Source: Cyanophora paradoxa
Lineage: Eukaryota > Glaucocystophyceae > Cyanophorales > Cyanophoraceae
DNA: 64,000 nt
Assembly: GCA_004431415.1 (NCBI GenBank)
Contig: QPMI01000109.1
Coordinates: 62,001 to 126,000, forward strand
Direction: 5' to 3'
Shown: piece by piece, positions 23,701 through 35,084 of the stretch
Layout of the letters: each line of letters opens with the position of its first letter
Position numbering within the stretch: the first letter of the stretch is position 1
Position numbers and translations under genes: made by a program
The notes under the pieces: model-generated
Databases searched by the model: none
Seen by the model: the letters and a program-made list of their open reading frames with translations, nothing else
Told to the model about the DNA's origin: nothing

Positions 23701-26009
23701 GGAGACGAGGTTCTGCGCGTTCGCCGTGAACTGCGTCGAGTTCGTCGCCAGCACGCCCAGCAGCACGGCCAGCTGCTTGTCCTCGTCGAAGGCCGCGCGC
23801 GCCGAGCCGACCGCCTGCCGCTGGTTCGACGAGCGCAGCGACTCCTGCAGCTCCTTGTACGCCCGCTCGATCTGCGCCTTCTGGGCGCTGATGAGGATGT
23901 TCTGCGCCTCGAGCTGCGTGTAGGCGATCGTGAGGTTCGTGTACGTCGCGTTCAGCTTCGCGTTCGACACGCTCAGGTCCGCCAGCGCCTGCGCGGGGCC
24001 GCCGCCGCGCCGTCAGGTCGCCCTCGCGCTCGCGCTCGGGCCGCGCCGGCGGAGGGGGCGGGCCTGCTTCGCGATCTTCTCCTGCTTCTGCGCCTCGTTC
24101 TTCGAGTTCGTCGCGTCGATGGCTGCGCGGTCGAGGGTCAGCTCGCTTTCCTCTCCGCACAGAGTCGCTTGGACGAAAGAGCGTTCGAACGGACCGGCAA
24201 CAATCGCAGCGATGAGGGCTGAGAGCGAAGTCGCGATCAGCGAGCATCCGATCAGGCTTCCGAAGCTTGGACGCGCGGGGGCGGATGCGGACCGGCGATG
24301 ATGGCGACGACGGCGATGGTGGAGACTGTGATCAGCACGGCCTTCGTGAACTGCGGCGGCGCGGGGGCGCAGGCAATCAGGGGCGCCGGGAGGCCCCCCG
24401 GGGCGGGGCGGGGCGGGGCGGGGCGGGGCGGGCCTTGGCGCGCTTGGCGCTGGCGTTGATGAAGCGCTCCTGCTCCTCCGTGATCCGCACCGCCCGCCGG
24501 TTCGCCTCCTTGACCTGCGCGCGCCCCCGGCCCGGCGCTCAGTCGAGAACTAGGCGGCGGCCGCGGGGCGGCGGGGCGGGGGGGGGCGGGCGCACGCGCT
24601 CGCGCCAGTCGAGGGCCTCGCGCAGGTCCTTCCCCGTCAGCAGCTTCGAGGAGGCCTTGCTCCTGCGCCCCCGTCCCCCCACGGCCGCCCGCGTCAGCCG
24701 CCGCCGCCGCCGCCCGAGGCTCGATGGCGTGCGCCGGCGGCGGTCGCGCGCACGAGCCGGACTCGACCCCTGCGAGCGCGGAGAGTCAAAGCCGGGCCGG
24801 CTGCGCGTGGGGGGCGCAGCTGGAAGGGGGGCACGCACATTCCTTGGAGCGGACGAGGAGGCGCGTGTGGAGGCGGATCAGGTCGAGGTCCATCTGCCCG
24901 CGCAGAGTCAGACGGGGCCGGGTCCGCGGTAGGGCGGCCGGGCTTGCTTTGGCGGCGTTGTCGATCTTCTGGATGCCGTCCTGGAAGCTGTCCGTGAAGC
25001 GCATGTAGATCCTGCCGGCCGCGGGCGCCGGGGGGTGAGGGTGGCGCCCGGGGCCGGCTCGGGCAGCGAGGGCCGCGGGGCGGAGCGGGGCGGGGCGGGG
25101 CGGGGCACCAGTTGATGGAGGAGAGGGCTTCGGGGACGGCGGGGGCGTCCTGGTGGAGCACGGGGATCAGCTTCTTGTTCGCCTTCACCGCCAGCTCCAG
25201 CTCCGCCTGGCACTCCCCCGACGCCACCCAGTCTGCCCCGCCCCGCCCCGCCCCGCGTTAACGTTGAGCGCGGGGGAGCGAGGGCGCGGGTGGGGCTGGG
25301 GGGCCCCGGCCCGTACCCGGGCTGAGGATGAAGAGGACATTGTTCGCGCCCTCGATGCCCGCCGCGATCTCCGACCGCCTTTGGGGGGGGGGGGGGGGGG
25401 GGGGTTAGGGTGCGAGGCGAGGCTCTGGAGGCTCCGCGCGCGGCAGCGCACCAGTCTGCGAGGGAGCTCGGCGGTCAGTAATTATAACGGATCGGGCAAG
25501 CCGGGCCCGGCGCGGGTCATCGATGTACGGTGGCGCACCGGAGCTGGGTGGGATGTTCGACCTGGGTTCGGAGGGGCGCGAGGGGTCAGGGAATGAAGGG
25601 GCGGGGGTGTCTGGAGGGATGGGTCGAGCGGACCAATCAACCTGCGCGGGGCGCCGCAAGGTGAGGCTGGGAGGAGCAACTTAGGGGGCAGGGCGGGAGC
25701 CGAACCCAGATCTTGGAGCCGAGCCGCTCGAGCTCCTGGACGACGCGGATCGCGAAGTCCTTGTTCCGCCGCGAGTAGGAGACCATGCTGCGCGCCGCCG
25801 GCTCGGATCCGGCCGGGGGAATTCAAGCGGGACCGGCGGGGCCGCGCGCGCATGTCGTAGTGGTCGCGGATGCCGCGGCGGGCCTCGCCCTTGCGGCCGC
25901 CCGAGGCCGAGGGGTGCCCCTGCGGGTGGGGCAGCGGGCCCGGGTGCGGCTGCGGCTGTGGCTTGGAGGAGGTGTGCGCCACGTCGCCGCCCCCGAAGGG
26001 CCACAACAT
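17723..26009 (-). CDS. TIR domain - transmembrane - propeller-like/EGF-like ectodomain protein
   Basis: A very large spliced gene; chosen start ATG 26009 (MLWPFGGGDVAHTSSK). The TIR domain reads HYDIMVSYSRRNKDFAIRVV, then VDWSARPIPPD, SEIAAGIEGANNVLFILSP, DWVASGECQAELELAVKANK, KLIPVLHQD and INWIYMRF. Then come LIRLHTRLLVRSKE, LLTGKDLREALDW and QERFINASAKRAK, followed by one membrane helix (FTKAVLITVSTIAVVAIIA, exon 24293-24350). This order is that of bacterial TIR-TM-WD40 proteins. Beyond the membrane lies a coiled coil (NATYTNLTIAYTQLEAQ, AQIERAYKELQESL). After it come degenerate propeller-like pieces (GAIAVHPSGPFVAVGTQSG, FTGAVRAVAFSKKQ) and a Cys-rich EGF-like end stopping at TAG 17723-17725. 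The Glu in CQAEL aligns with the catalytic Glu position of NADase TIRs. There is no signal peptide, so TIR is predicted cytosolic and the C-terminus outside. Joining everything into one gene is inference; the border near VDWSARPIPPD is unresolved. Confidence 0.68.
24351..24433 (-). repeat. Introner-like GC-AG intron directly before the TM exon of the TIR gene
   Basis: 83-nt intron between ASAKRAK and FTKAVL. Donor AAG|GCCCGCC, five CCCCG units, CTGATTG box, acceptor CCGCAG. Bacterial relatives keep this junction uninterrupted. Confidence 0.7.
25383..25404. repeat. 22-nt G run in a TIR-gene intron
   Basis: Uninterrupted 22 G on the + strand, i.e. 22 C in the TIR pre-mRNA, ending just before an AAAG acceptor. 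Confidence 0.85.
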
Positions 26010-27061
26010 CGATATCGATGACGGGTGCGGCTGCACGCCGATCCCGAGCCGCGATCAGGTCGCGAGCGAGGCCCCGGCGGAGGTGGGAGGCCTGGGAGAG
26101 GTCGGGCGGGCCGGGGAGGGCACCTCGACCGGCGACAGGACCGCTTCCTGCCGCCCCGCCATCGCGCCGACCGGCCCTGCGCCCGCCGGAGACCTGCGGC
26201 GGCCCACGGCCCGTTAGAGGCTCGGACCGTCCTTCAGACATTGATCCGCCCGGCGGTTTGTCAAGCGTTCGAATTCGGAAAACGTAAGCTTCGCGCCCGA
26301 TGTGCATGCACAGGCCATGGCCACATGCATACGCAGCTAGCGCTCTGGCGCTGGAGCCGGCGACGGCCCGCAGCCGGCGATGTGCATGTGCCGGCGCTGG
26401 AGCCCGCGACGGCCCGCAGGCCTAGGGAGATGTAGGTGTAGTTGTACATGTTAGACGCAGAGTATGCGCACGTACGCGTATACGTACGCGACGTCTAGTA
26501 GAGATGCGAACGGCCATGCCTAGTCCTATAGCTAGCATGACATGAAAAGCAGCGTGTCGCGCAATTGCAAGCTTAAAAAGCTTGAGACGGACACAGAGAA
26601 GGAACGCACTTGCCGAAGGCGATCGGAAGAGCAGACAGCCTCGCTCTCGTTCCTGCGGGCGCCCGAGTCCCGAGCTCGAGTCTCCCGACTCTGCCCGCCG
26701 GTGGAGCGCTGAAGGGCGCGCGGCCGGCACGCCGGCTGCTGCTGATGCCCGTTGGATCGAGCTGCGCCAGCCGCGGCTAACGCGAGATACGCGGTAGAGA
26801 GCCTCGAGGCCCTCGACTCTAACTCCCTCGAGCTCCGCGACATGAGCTATCGATCTGCAACAACAACGTACCCGGCAAACGGGGAATTTCGAAGATTTCC
26901 GGAAGACTACGGCCGGGTATACGTGATTTCGAAGCAATTCGAAGCAACTCTACGCTGCACGGTGCCTGCACCCCAAGCATCCATAGCTAGACAGCGCGGT
27001 GAGGCAACATCCGTTTCAATGGGGTGAGCTCTCTAGATCCGGAACCTTCCAGCGCGCCCGT
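26010..27061. promoter_or_regulatory. Divergent intergenic region between TIR gene and HIR gene
   Basis: 1.05 kb between two divergent starts. It contains a direct repeat of a GGCGCTGGAG/CCGGCGACGGCCCGCAG unit near 26345 and 26390. A palindrome-rich patch follows (TACGCGTATACGTACGCG, about 26473-26490). No coding exon was found. Confidence 0.4.
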
Positions 27062-29355
27062 ATGAACCCACAACGCAGGAACTGCTGCTGCTGCGCCACC
27101 GTCGCGGTGAGTGAGTGACGTGCATTCTAGCACATTCTAGGCGCCCGCGGGCCTCCCCGGGTCCGGAAGGGAAAACTCCGGCCCAGCAGCGCGTGCTGTG
27201 GCCGCCTGCTCTAAGAACTAGCTCCCGCTTGGCGACACCGGAATTCCTCCGCTGATCCGCCATGCACGTCCATTCCTCGGCGCTCGAAGCCCGCTCGGTC
27301 CCGCCCGCAGCCGCTTCGTTCCCGGCCAAGCTAGGCGGTGCTAGCTTTGCAAAAGTCTCAGAGATTTTTCCGGAAGCTAGCCTCAGGACAGCTGCCGTCC
27401 CGCTCAGCGCAGCCGGGCAGCTGCGCGACGCCACACTTTGATGTCGAGGACGGGCCGGTTTTCTCAGCTGTGCTGACGGGCGGGCGGCGCAGACGGCGCA
27501 GGAGGGCGTGATCGAGCGCTTCAGCAAGTATGACCGCCTCGCGCATCCCGGCCTCGTCTGGATCAACTGTTGCTGCTGCGAGACGGTGCGCCCCCGCGCC
27601 GGCAGCGGCCCGGCCGCGGCGCGGGCGCGGCTGACACCTGGGCGGGGGCAGCTGCACGTGCTGGACCTGAAGGTGCGGCAGCTGGAGGTGAAGGTGGAGA
27701 CGAAGACGAAGGACAACGTCTTCGTGAACATGAAGATTGTTGTCCAGTTCAAGGTCTCCGACACCTACAAGGTGCGCGAGACCCCGGGGGGGAGGACGTG
27801 GCGGAGGTGGCGGGCCCTGAGCGGCGCCCCGCGCAGGCCTTCTACACGCTGGCCCAGCCGGACGACCAGGCGCGGCGCCCCCGCGCGCTCCCCCCTAGGC
27901 GTCACCCTCACGTGATTCTTTGCTCAGATCCGCGCCCACGTCTGCGACGTCGTCCGCGGGCAGGTCCCCAAGACCACGCTGGACGGTGAGGCACTCCTCC
28001 GCACCTCTCCCCCGCGGGCGCCCGACGCCGGCCGGCGCAGGCGTCTTCGAGGTCAAGGACGAGATCGCGCGGGAGGTCAAGGAGGCACTCGCGAAGGTGC
28101 CGTACCCCCCTCCCCGCGCTATCGCGGCCCGCCCTGACAGATGGGTGCTCCGGCAGGTCATGTCCGAGGCGGGGTACATGATCCTGACCGTGCTCGTGAT
28201 CGACATCGGTGGGCGGGGCCCCGGGGGCGTGCCTGCCGCCGGCCCCCCGCGCTGCTCACGCCGGGCCCGCCCCGGCCGACCCCAGACCCCGACCCCGAGG
28301 TCAAGCGCTCCATGAACGCGATCAGTGCGCTCCCTTATCTGGCGTTCGGGCTCGGAAGGCCTGATCCGCCGGGGGGGTGCGCAGACGCGAACCAGCGGCT
28401 CCGCATCGCGGCGGTGGAGAAGGGGGAGGCGGACAAGGCCCGCTCCCGCCGCCGCCGTTCCCCGCCGCACCCCCGGCCCGGGCGTGACGCCGCGCCGCAG
28501 ATCCTGCAGGTCAAGTCCGCGGAGGCGGAGGCGGAGCGCAAGTACCTCGAGGGCGCCGGCGTCGCCCGCCAGCGCAAGGCCATCATGGACGGCCTCCGCG
28601 AGTCCGTCGCCGTGCGCCCCGCACCCCCCGGCGCCCCGCTCCCCGCGCGCCGGCGCCTGAACTGCAGGCAGGCCTTCACGGACTCGATCCCGGGGGCGGA
28701 CGCCAAGGCGGTCCTCGATATGATGGTTATTTTCCAGCACTTCGTGCGCGGCCCGTGCCCCCGCCCCGCCTGCACGCCTGTACCCGGCTTCCGCTGACCG
28801 CCCGCCGCACGCAGGACATGATGCGGGAGATGTGAGCGCCGGCCCGGCGCCCCTGGGCCGCCGCGCCGCTTCCCCCGCAGCTGACCGCCCCGCCCTCGCG
28901 CAGCGGCATCCACGGCAAGAGCTCCGCCGTCTTCGGTACCCCCCCCCCCCCCCCCCCCCCCAACTCTCCCCCTGCGGCCGGGGGCGGCTCTGAGGAGGCG
29001 GGCAGTGCCGTACGGGCCGGGGGCGGTGCACAGCATGGCGGACCAGATCCGCCAGGTTGGCAGCGGCCGCCGCCCCGCGCGGCAGAGCGCCTCGGTCCCT
29101 GCTGAGGCGCGGGGCGCAGGGGATCCTGGAGGGCAACTTCGGCAACGCGGCCGTCATGCGCGGCCCCGGCGGCCAGGCGAGAGCCGCCCCCGCCCCGCCC
29201 CGGCGAGGCGCGGCGGGGCGCGCTGACGGGCGGGGCGGGGCGGACAGGCGATGGGGGGCGGCTCGGCGCACGCAGGGCACGGGGGCCAAGGGGGGAACCC
29301 CTTCCACGGGACGGCGAGCATGTCCGGCGCCATCCTCCCCGGCCAGGCCATGTGA
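27062..29355 (+). CDS. Hypersensitive-induced response (HIR) protein, SPFH/band 7 family
   Basis: Sixteen exons join to 331 residues, beginning 27062-27106, 27493-27585, 27652-27771 and ending 29248-29355. The N-terminus MNPQRRNCCCC resembles the Cys-rich, probably acylated start of plant HIR proteins. Diagnostic blocks follow in order: LEVKVETKTKDNVFVNMKIV, AFYTLAQPDDQIRAHVCDVV, GVFEVKDEIAREVKEAL, AGYMILTVLVIDI, PEVKRSMNAINANQRLRIAA, ILQVKSAEAEAERKYLEGAG, RKAIMDGLRESV, GIHGKSSAVF and VPYGPGAVHSMADQIRQ. HIR proteins sit on the inner face of the plasma membrane in oligomeric microdomains; in plants they take part in immunity. The Gly/His-rich C-terminus beyond residue ~280 (FHGTASMSGAILPGQ) is longer than in plants. 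Introns mix GT-AG with GC-AG (for example after ADK, 28438-28500). The family is certain; the role here is inferred. Confidence 0.92.
28939..28961. repeat. 23-nt C run in a HIR intron
   Basis: 23 consecutive C on the coding (+) strand, immediately after the GTA donor of the intron that follows SSAVF. Confidence 0.85.
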
Positions 29356-30036
29356 GCGCCGAGCGCCAGCCTGCCCACCGGATCTCTAGTCGCGTAGGAC
29401 GCCGGCGCCCGGCGTGCAGTATACAGCCAGCTAGCCGTAGGCGCGGCCGCGATAGGGCACGGCCGACGAGACAGTTTAACATTCGTATTCGTATACTAGT
29501 ACTATGACTATCGATATCGAATTCGCGCGATCGAACGTACTACGCTGTTTAAAGCCGCCCGGCAAAGAAGGCCCGGAGCAGCTGCAGGGCCAGATCGAAT
29601 ATAGATCTAGATATCGATTAATGCAGGTTTAATGCAGATAGACATGCGCACATGTATACGTACGTATATACATTTGATCGGCCAGCGCTGGCATGCATAT
29701 GCACGTGGAATAGCGGCAGATATCATGATCATAGTATCGATAAATGCGAACATCGTTCTCGAGTTCACGGTTCGTTCAACGAAAGATAGACCGTCGGACT
29801 GAATATCAATGAGAAAGCGATGCCACAATGTGATAGAAGAAAATATAGTACGCTGCGGCCTACACACTATCTCTGGATCTGTACTGGATCGAACCTACAG
29901 CTAACATAATCTAAAATAGACCTACGCTGCCGTCAATAGATCTTTTCATCCACTTCCGTCCAGGCGGATGGGACTAGGAAAGAAGAAAGGGGCGGGATGG
30001 AAAGGCGACGGGGGCGCCGGCCATCGGGGCGCCCCC
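29356..30036. other. Convergent AT-rich intergenic region
   Basis: Between HIR (+) and the carrier gene (-). The stretch 29480-29900 is AT-rich and full of palindromes (ATCGAT, GAATTC, TACGTA, GCATGC, ATCATGAT). No gene is supported. Confidence 0.5.
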
Positions 30037-31894
30037 TCAGCGCCCCCCGGAGGCGGCGGGGGCGGAGCCGCCTTCTCCCGCCTCGCTCGCTCTCCTCCAC
30101 ATCCGCTCCAGCTGCGGGGAGTTAGGCCGGCGCGGCCAAGTCGCCGGCTCGCGCCAAAGGCGCACCTGATCGATGAGCGACACCGTCACCGCCGCCTGCG
30201 GGGGGCACGCGTCAGCGGGGCGGCGGCACGAGCACACGCGGGGGCCGCGTGCGCCTGGATCATGTACTGGCACATGCGGACGCGCCAGCCGGTGTAGAGC
30301 ACGCCGACGCCGTTGGTGCGCGCCGCCTGAGGGGGCCCCGGGCTCGGCGAGGCGAGGGGCGGGGCGCGGGAGGCGGTGCGGCCCGGAGGGACCTCGCGGA
30401 TGGCGCCGAAGACGGAGCGGACTTCGAGGGGCGCGTCGCAGCGCTGCGCCGCCGTCTTCACGAAGTCGAACGGCATCGTCGCCGCCGTGTTCACCAGCCT
30501 GCCCCGCCCCGCTCGAGGGGAGGGGGAGGGGAGACGCGGGGCGAAGCGGGCGGACCCGACGACGGCCCCGCAGGCGAGCAGGGAGGGCGGCGAAAGCTCC
30601 CCGTCCGGCCCCGAGGGCCTGCGGGGGTCCCGGCGGTCAGGAAAGGCCCCGCGCGGGACGGGCACCCCCGGCTGGGGGGCGCACAGGACGGCTCGGGACC
30701 ACTTCTTGACGCGGTCCTCGGCGACCAGGTACGAGATCCACGAGGCCTGCGGGGGGTACGCGGTTCAGCGAGGCGCCGCGGGGGGTACGTGGGTTGGGGG
30801 GGGGGGAGCGGGCGGGCCAGCTGGCGGGCGTGCACGACGTTGACCCCGCGGAAGAGCTCCTGCGGAGGCCGGGCGTCAGGCGGGGTTGAAGAGGGGCGCG
30901 GGGGCGGGCGGGGGCACCGTGACGGCGTGGCCGCGCTTGCTGTGGAACTCGAAGAAGCGCAGGACGGGGTGCGAGCCGCCGTTCCCCGTCATCACGAACA
31001 CCTGGGGAGGGGGGGGGGGAATGAGGTCTCGGGGGGTAGCGGGCTCGGGGTGGAGGGGGCGGGGCGCGACGAACCTTGAGGCGCTCGAGGGGGGTGATGA
31101 AGAAGGCCTCGAAGCTCGCCAGCGCGATCCCCGTCGCGATCTGGCGGGGGGTACACCAGTCAGGACCGGGGGGAGGCGGAGGAGGGGGGTACGCGTGCCT
31201 TCTCGAAGGAGAAGGCGCGGAGGCTCTCGGGCATGAACTGCGGGGGAAGCGGCGGGATTACGGGACGGGGAGCGGCGAGGCGGGGGGAAGGACCTTCGAG
31301 ACGAGCGTGGGGAGGGCGATCATGACGGGGTACCGGTACGCCTGCTTGCTGATCACGCGCGTCGCGTTCGGGACGAAGCCTGCGGGGCGGGTTCGGGCCC
31401 GCGCCGGGCGGACTGGGCTCGGGGGCGCGGGACGGGGCGGGCCCTTGTAGAAGCCCATGATGCCCTCGTCGCGGACGATCTTGCGGGCGATGGCGACCGC
31501 CGTGGGCGCAGTCGCCACGCCCCGCGCGTACTCGGCCAGGTGCCCCGACACGAACGCCTGGTGCTGCGCGCCGCGTGAGCGCCCCGGCGCATGCGCGGCC
31601 GAGCGCTTGGCGCCGGCTGGCGGGTGCACCTTGGTCTTTATGCAGTCCCACGGATGCTGCGCGGCGGGTGAGCGCCCCCTCGCCCGCGCGCGCGCTCGGG
31701 CGCCGGGGGCGCACCTCTATGATGAGGCCAAGCACCCCCCGCATGCTGCCCAGCATCGCCGCCTGCATCAGCACGCTCTTCTGCGCACGCGGTCCCGCCC
31801 TGCGTGAGTCGCCGCCGGCGCCGCCGCCGCGCTCCGGCGGCGAGCTCCCCGGGCGCCGCACCTTCTCCGCCCCAGGATCCACCGCCGCGCTCAT
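30037..31894 (-). CDS. SLC25-type mitochondrial carrier family protein
   Basis: All three carrier repeats can be seen by their PX[DE]XX[KR] signatures: HPWDCIKTK, TPLERLK and MPFDFVKTAAQR. Surrounding blocks fit membrane helices and matrix loops: AAMLGSMRGVLGLIIE, RKIVRDEGIMGFYKG, ISKQAYRYPVMIALPTLVSK, FMPESLRAFSFEK, IATGIALASFEAFFI, VNTAAT and NGVGVLYTGWRVRMCQYMIQ. Such proteins move metabolites across the mitochondrial inner membrane; the substrate cannot be told. I chose ATG 31894 (MSAAVDPGAEK) because carriers need no presequence. An upstream start near 32202 through a basic Ala/Arg-rich extension is possible. The end is TGA 30037-30039. There are about ten introns, several with GGGGGTAC on the + strand. 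Repeat 1 keeps PWDCIK but lacks the classic following glycine pattern, so it may be a divergent subfamily. Confidence 0.75.
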
Positions 31895-32787
31895 GCTGCC
31901 GCCGCCTGGAAACGACAGCTGTCCGTATGCTCGGGCAAGTCCCGTCCGAAGGAACGCGATGCCTGCCCTAGGCTGCTGCCGCCGCGACCGCTTCGGGCCG
32001 TCTCGCCGCCGCGCGGACGAGGCGGCCGCTCTTTGTTGTGAGCGGCCAGGCGCGACAAAAGCTAGTCGCCTGCTCGAGGCGAAGCCGGCGAGGGGTTTTC
32101 GCGACTGCTCCTCGCCCTGCGCGCCGCCGGTCACAATGGCGGCCTGGGCGCCCGGCGTGGAGGCCAGCTCGGCATACTTGCCCTCACCTCGAAAATGCGC
32201 ATTAGTCGGCGCGGGCGCGGCGCCTCCAACCCCGCCGATCTGTCCGTAATTGCGTACCCAGGCGAGTGTGAGCGCCGAGCGGCGCGGCGCACTGAGCGCC
32301 GCACTAGTACTGCAGCTCAGCGGTTGTATGAGCGGCTGAGCGGGACCAGATCTAGATTATGCCTGCGCATGCCGCACTGAGCGGGCGACGAGTCCCTTCG
32401 GCGGCTTGCAGTCCCTTCTCTAACCTGCGATCGCTGTACATGTGGGCGCATGCGCAGCGCGCACGTGCACGTGCACGCGTACGTGGCCATGGCGGCGCGC
32501 TCGCTTCGGCCGCGTATACGTACGACGTAGTGATCGTATAAATTAAATTATTTATATAATTTTTCCTCTCCCCCGCGAGCTTTTCATTGCCCTTCTGCTC
32601 TAAGAATTCGATTGATCTATAGCTAACATCTCTGTGATAGCTTCCTTCAGCTTGTACTTTCCACGAGCCACTACAGCTTCTTGAGCTTACAGCTAAGCTT
32701 GAGCCTACAGCTATCGTTTCGAGGGGTGAAGGGCGGTCTTCGACTTGACTAGACCCTCGCCGAGGGGCGGCGGCTGGAGCTCGGGGG
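31895..32787. other. Upstream region of the carrier gene and gap before FIBP end
   Basis: About 31895-32202 reads open on the minus strand and could be the 5' UTR or a coding extension of the carrier gene. From 32300 to 32700 the DNA is AT-rich, with palindromes such as GCACGTGCACGTGC near 32460. No separate gene is supported. Confidence 0.4.
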
Positions 32788-34630
32788 CTAGCCGACGACG
32801 ATCCTGCGGTACATGCGGGCGATGCACTTCTGGACGGCCCCGAAGAGGCGCTCCCCCGCCGGAGCCAGGCGCCGCAGCGCCTCCGTCTCCCCCATCACCT
32901 GCTCCGCCCTCCCTAGTCGGACGAAGCCGGGGCGGGGCGGGGGCGGGGCGGGGCGGACGCGGGCGACGGCGGCGAGGAAGGCGGCGACGTCCTCCTCGGA
33001 GAGGTCCAGCCGCTTGCACGGCTCCCCCACCTGCCCCCCCTCAGCCGCCGCCGCGCGGGGGCCAGGGGCGAGGCGGCGGGCGGGCGGGCGGCGCCTTGTC
33101 GGCGAGGTCGACGAAAAAGTTGCGGTGGGCCTTGGCCCGCGAGACGTCCGCCCCCAGCGCCAGCACCCCCTTCACCAGCGCCCCGAACTGCACGCCGGGG
33201 CGCGAGCCGGCCCCGCGTCGGGCCGCCGCCGGCGTGGCCGCTGGGCTCGAGCCGCGCACCTTCTTGTCGATCTTGGCGAGGCGGTCGGGGGCCACGGTGC
33301 CTGCGCGGGGCTCGACGGGGCGGGGCGCGGGGGCGGGGCGGGGGCGGGGTGCGGGGCCGGGGCGCGCCCAGAGCCTGCAGGGTGCCGACGGTGGCGGGCC
33401 GGAGGACGCCCTCCAGGAGCCGCGCGTCGCCCCCGAGCACGCCCTTCAGGTCGATCACCCCCGCCAAGAACGCCGGGTCGAACCCCAGCCCCCCCGCCGT
33501 CCACTGCCCCCCCCCGTGAGCCGGCGAGCGAGTTAGGCGGGAGCTGGGGGTACGGGGCTCGCCTGCGCCATCAGGGTACCCGCCATGCTGTCCAGGTCGC
33601 TGTACGACAGGAACGAGACCTGCAGGGGTACCGCGCGTTCGCAGGGGGGCGCGATCTGTGGAGGGGTACGTAGCACGCGCCCTGTACGCCTTCTTTTTCG
33701 TCGTGTGGTAGCGGTGGTGGCTGAGGAAGATCGCATGCGCGTACTTGCTGCGCGGTACTCCGTCGGAATTAGCTCGTGGGGGAAAGTGGGGAGGGGGGGG
33801 GGGGGGGGGGGGGGTCGCAGGGCGTGATCATGGGTATGGGCACCTGGCGAGGTCCCGGGAGAGGCAGAAGTCGCGCTCTATGACGTCCAGGGGCGTGCTC
33901 TGCGGACGGCTCGGGGGGTACTCCACGAAGCGGGAGGGGTACGCCGCACGCTGGCGTCTTTGATGTCCTTCACGTGCTTCATGACGCGCTTCATGTTCTC
34001 GAACTGCGGCGGTGTGAGGCGCCGGCATGCAGGCGAGGGGCGCGGCGGGAAGGCGTGCGCGCCTGCCGCTTGCACGAGTCGATGTGTATGCGCGCCTTGG
34101 TGGAGATGTTGTCCAGCTCCTTCCGCAGCTTGCTGCAGGGCGCGGGCGGGTTGGAACCGGGGGAGGCGGAGCGGGCGCCCGGCGGCGGCGCGCCTGCCGA
34201 GCTTCTTGCCGAGGAACTCGCGGACGACGCTCTCGTCGAACTCGTAGTAGCGCTCGATGATCGTCTGCTGCACGGGCTCGGCGAGCGTGATGACGCGCTG
34301 GTCCGCGAGCAGCTGCGGGTGCGTGAGGAACTCCTCCAGGATGCGGAAGACGTGGAATTGGTCCCGCGTCTCTTGCGCGAACATCCGATCGAGCGCCGCG
34401 CTGTCCCCGAACTGAGTAATCGACGGGTCCTCCACCAGCGCCGCGCGGAGGCGACTGACAGCTGCCTCCTCCACTGCACGTACGCGGCACGCGTGTCATA
34501 GGCGCGCCCAGGCGATCTCGCCTGGCAGAACAGCGCACGCACCGCTGCGTCCCTCAAGCCAGAGCCGGAAGGCGACGGGGTCGAGGAGCGGCGGGTCGCA
34601 CGCGATGAGGCTGAAGGACTCTTCCATCAT
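32788..34630 (-). CDS. FIBP: FIBP homologue (FGF1 intracellular-binding protein family)
   Basis: The spliced product follows the animal FIBP protein from end to end. It has LLDPVAFRLWLEG near the start, then FHVFRILEEFLTHPQLL, IIERYYEFDESVVREFLGKK and ELDNISTKARIHIDSCKRQ. Next are FENMKRVMKHVKDIK, RDFCLSRDLAR, VSFLSYSDLDSMAGTLMAQ, DRLAKIDKKVR, AHRNFFVDLADK and a C-terminal FGAVQKCIARMYRRI. FIBP is a conserved intracellular protein of poorly understood function, reported to bind FGF1 in mammals; no such partner is expected here. The start is ATG 34630, or ATG 34627 one codon later. The stop is at 32788. Introns are short, and one holds a 22-nt G run on the + strand. It is divergent from the membrane-protein gene at 35085. 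Identity is secure; function in algae is unknown. Confidence 0.87.
33793..33814. repeat. 22-nt G run in a FIBP intron
   Basis: 22 consecutive G on the + strand, i.e. C in the FIBP pre-mRNA. Confidence 0.85.
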
Positions 34631-35084
34631 TCTTCCTGTCGTCGACGCAGATTGCAGGCGGCCTGCAGAGCTGCGCGTGATGCGCAAGCTAGCCTGGTCC
34701 CAAACAGCGCGCTGGCTCCTCAGCTACACGCTGGCTGTATCCTGAGCAGCATCACGCCGCTGTCGCGCTGGTTCTGCTGGGCCTGCTGCCTCCGGCCTGC
34801 CGCCGGCTGCGAAGAAGGGTACAAGGGTAGGGAGTCAACCCGCTCGAGCTCGTTCGAGGTGCGAACCCGCTGAGTCGAGCGCTAGCGGAGGAAGAAACAT
34901 TCGAGCGCGTGGCGGCTCGCTGCAGCTCAACCGCGGCGAGGAGACAAGCGGGTCACGCAGCGCCTACCGGGCGCTTCTGCCCGAAGCGGGCGCGGCTGCA
35001 CGCTCGCAGCGCGTGAAGGTGGAGCCGTTCGAGCCAAGGAGCCCACGTGCTTCGCCGCCGAGCGCTGCGCGAAGCGCGAGAGCC
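34631..35084. promoter_or_regulatory. Divergent intergenic region between FIBP and the membrane protein
   Basis: 454 bp between two divergent start codons. No recognisable core-promoter element and no coding exon were seen. Confidence 0.35.

Noticed and set aside
24100-24247. Minus-strand start at 24247 (MLADRDFALSPHR...) as the start of a separate ectodomain gene
   Set aside because: This stretch reads better as an intron between the TM exon ending at 24293 and the exon opening AIDATNSKNEAQ, which keeps the TIR gene in frame.
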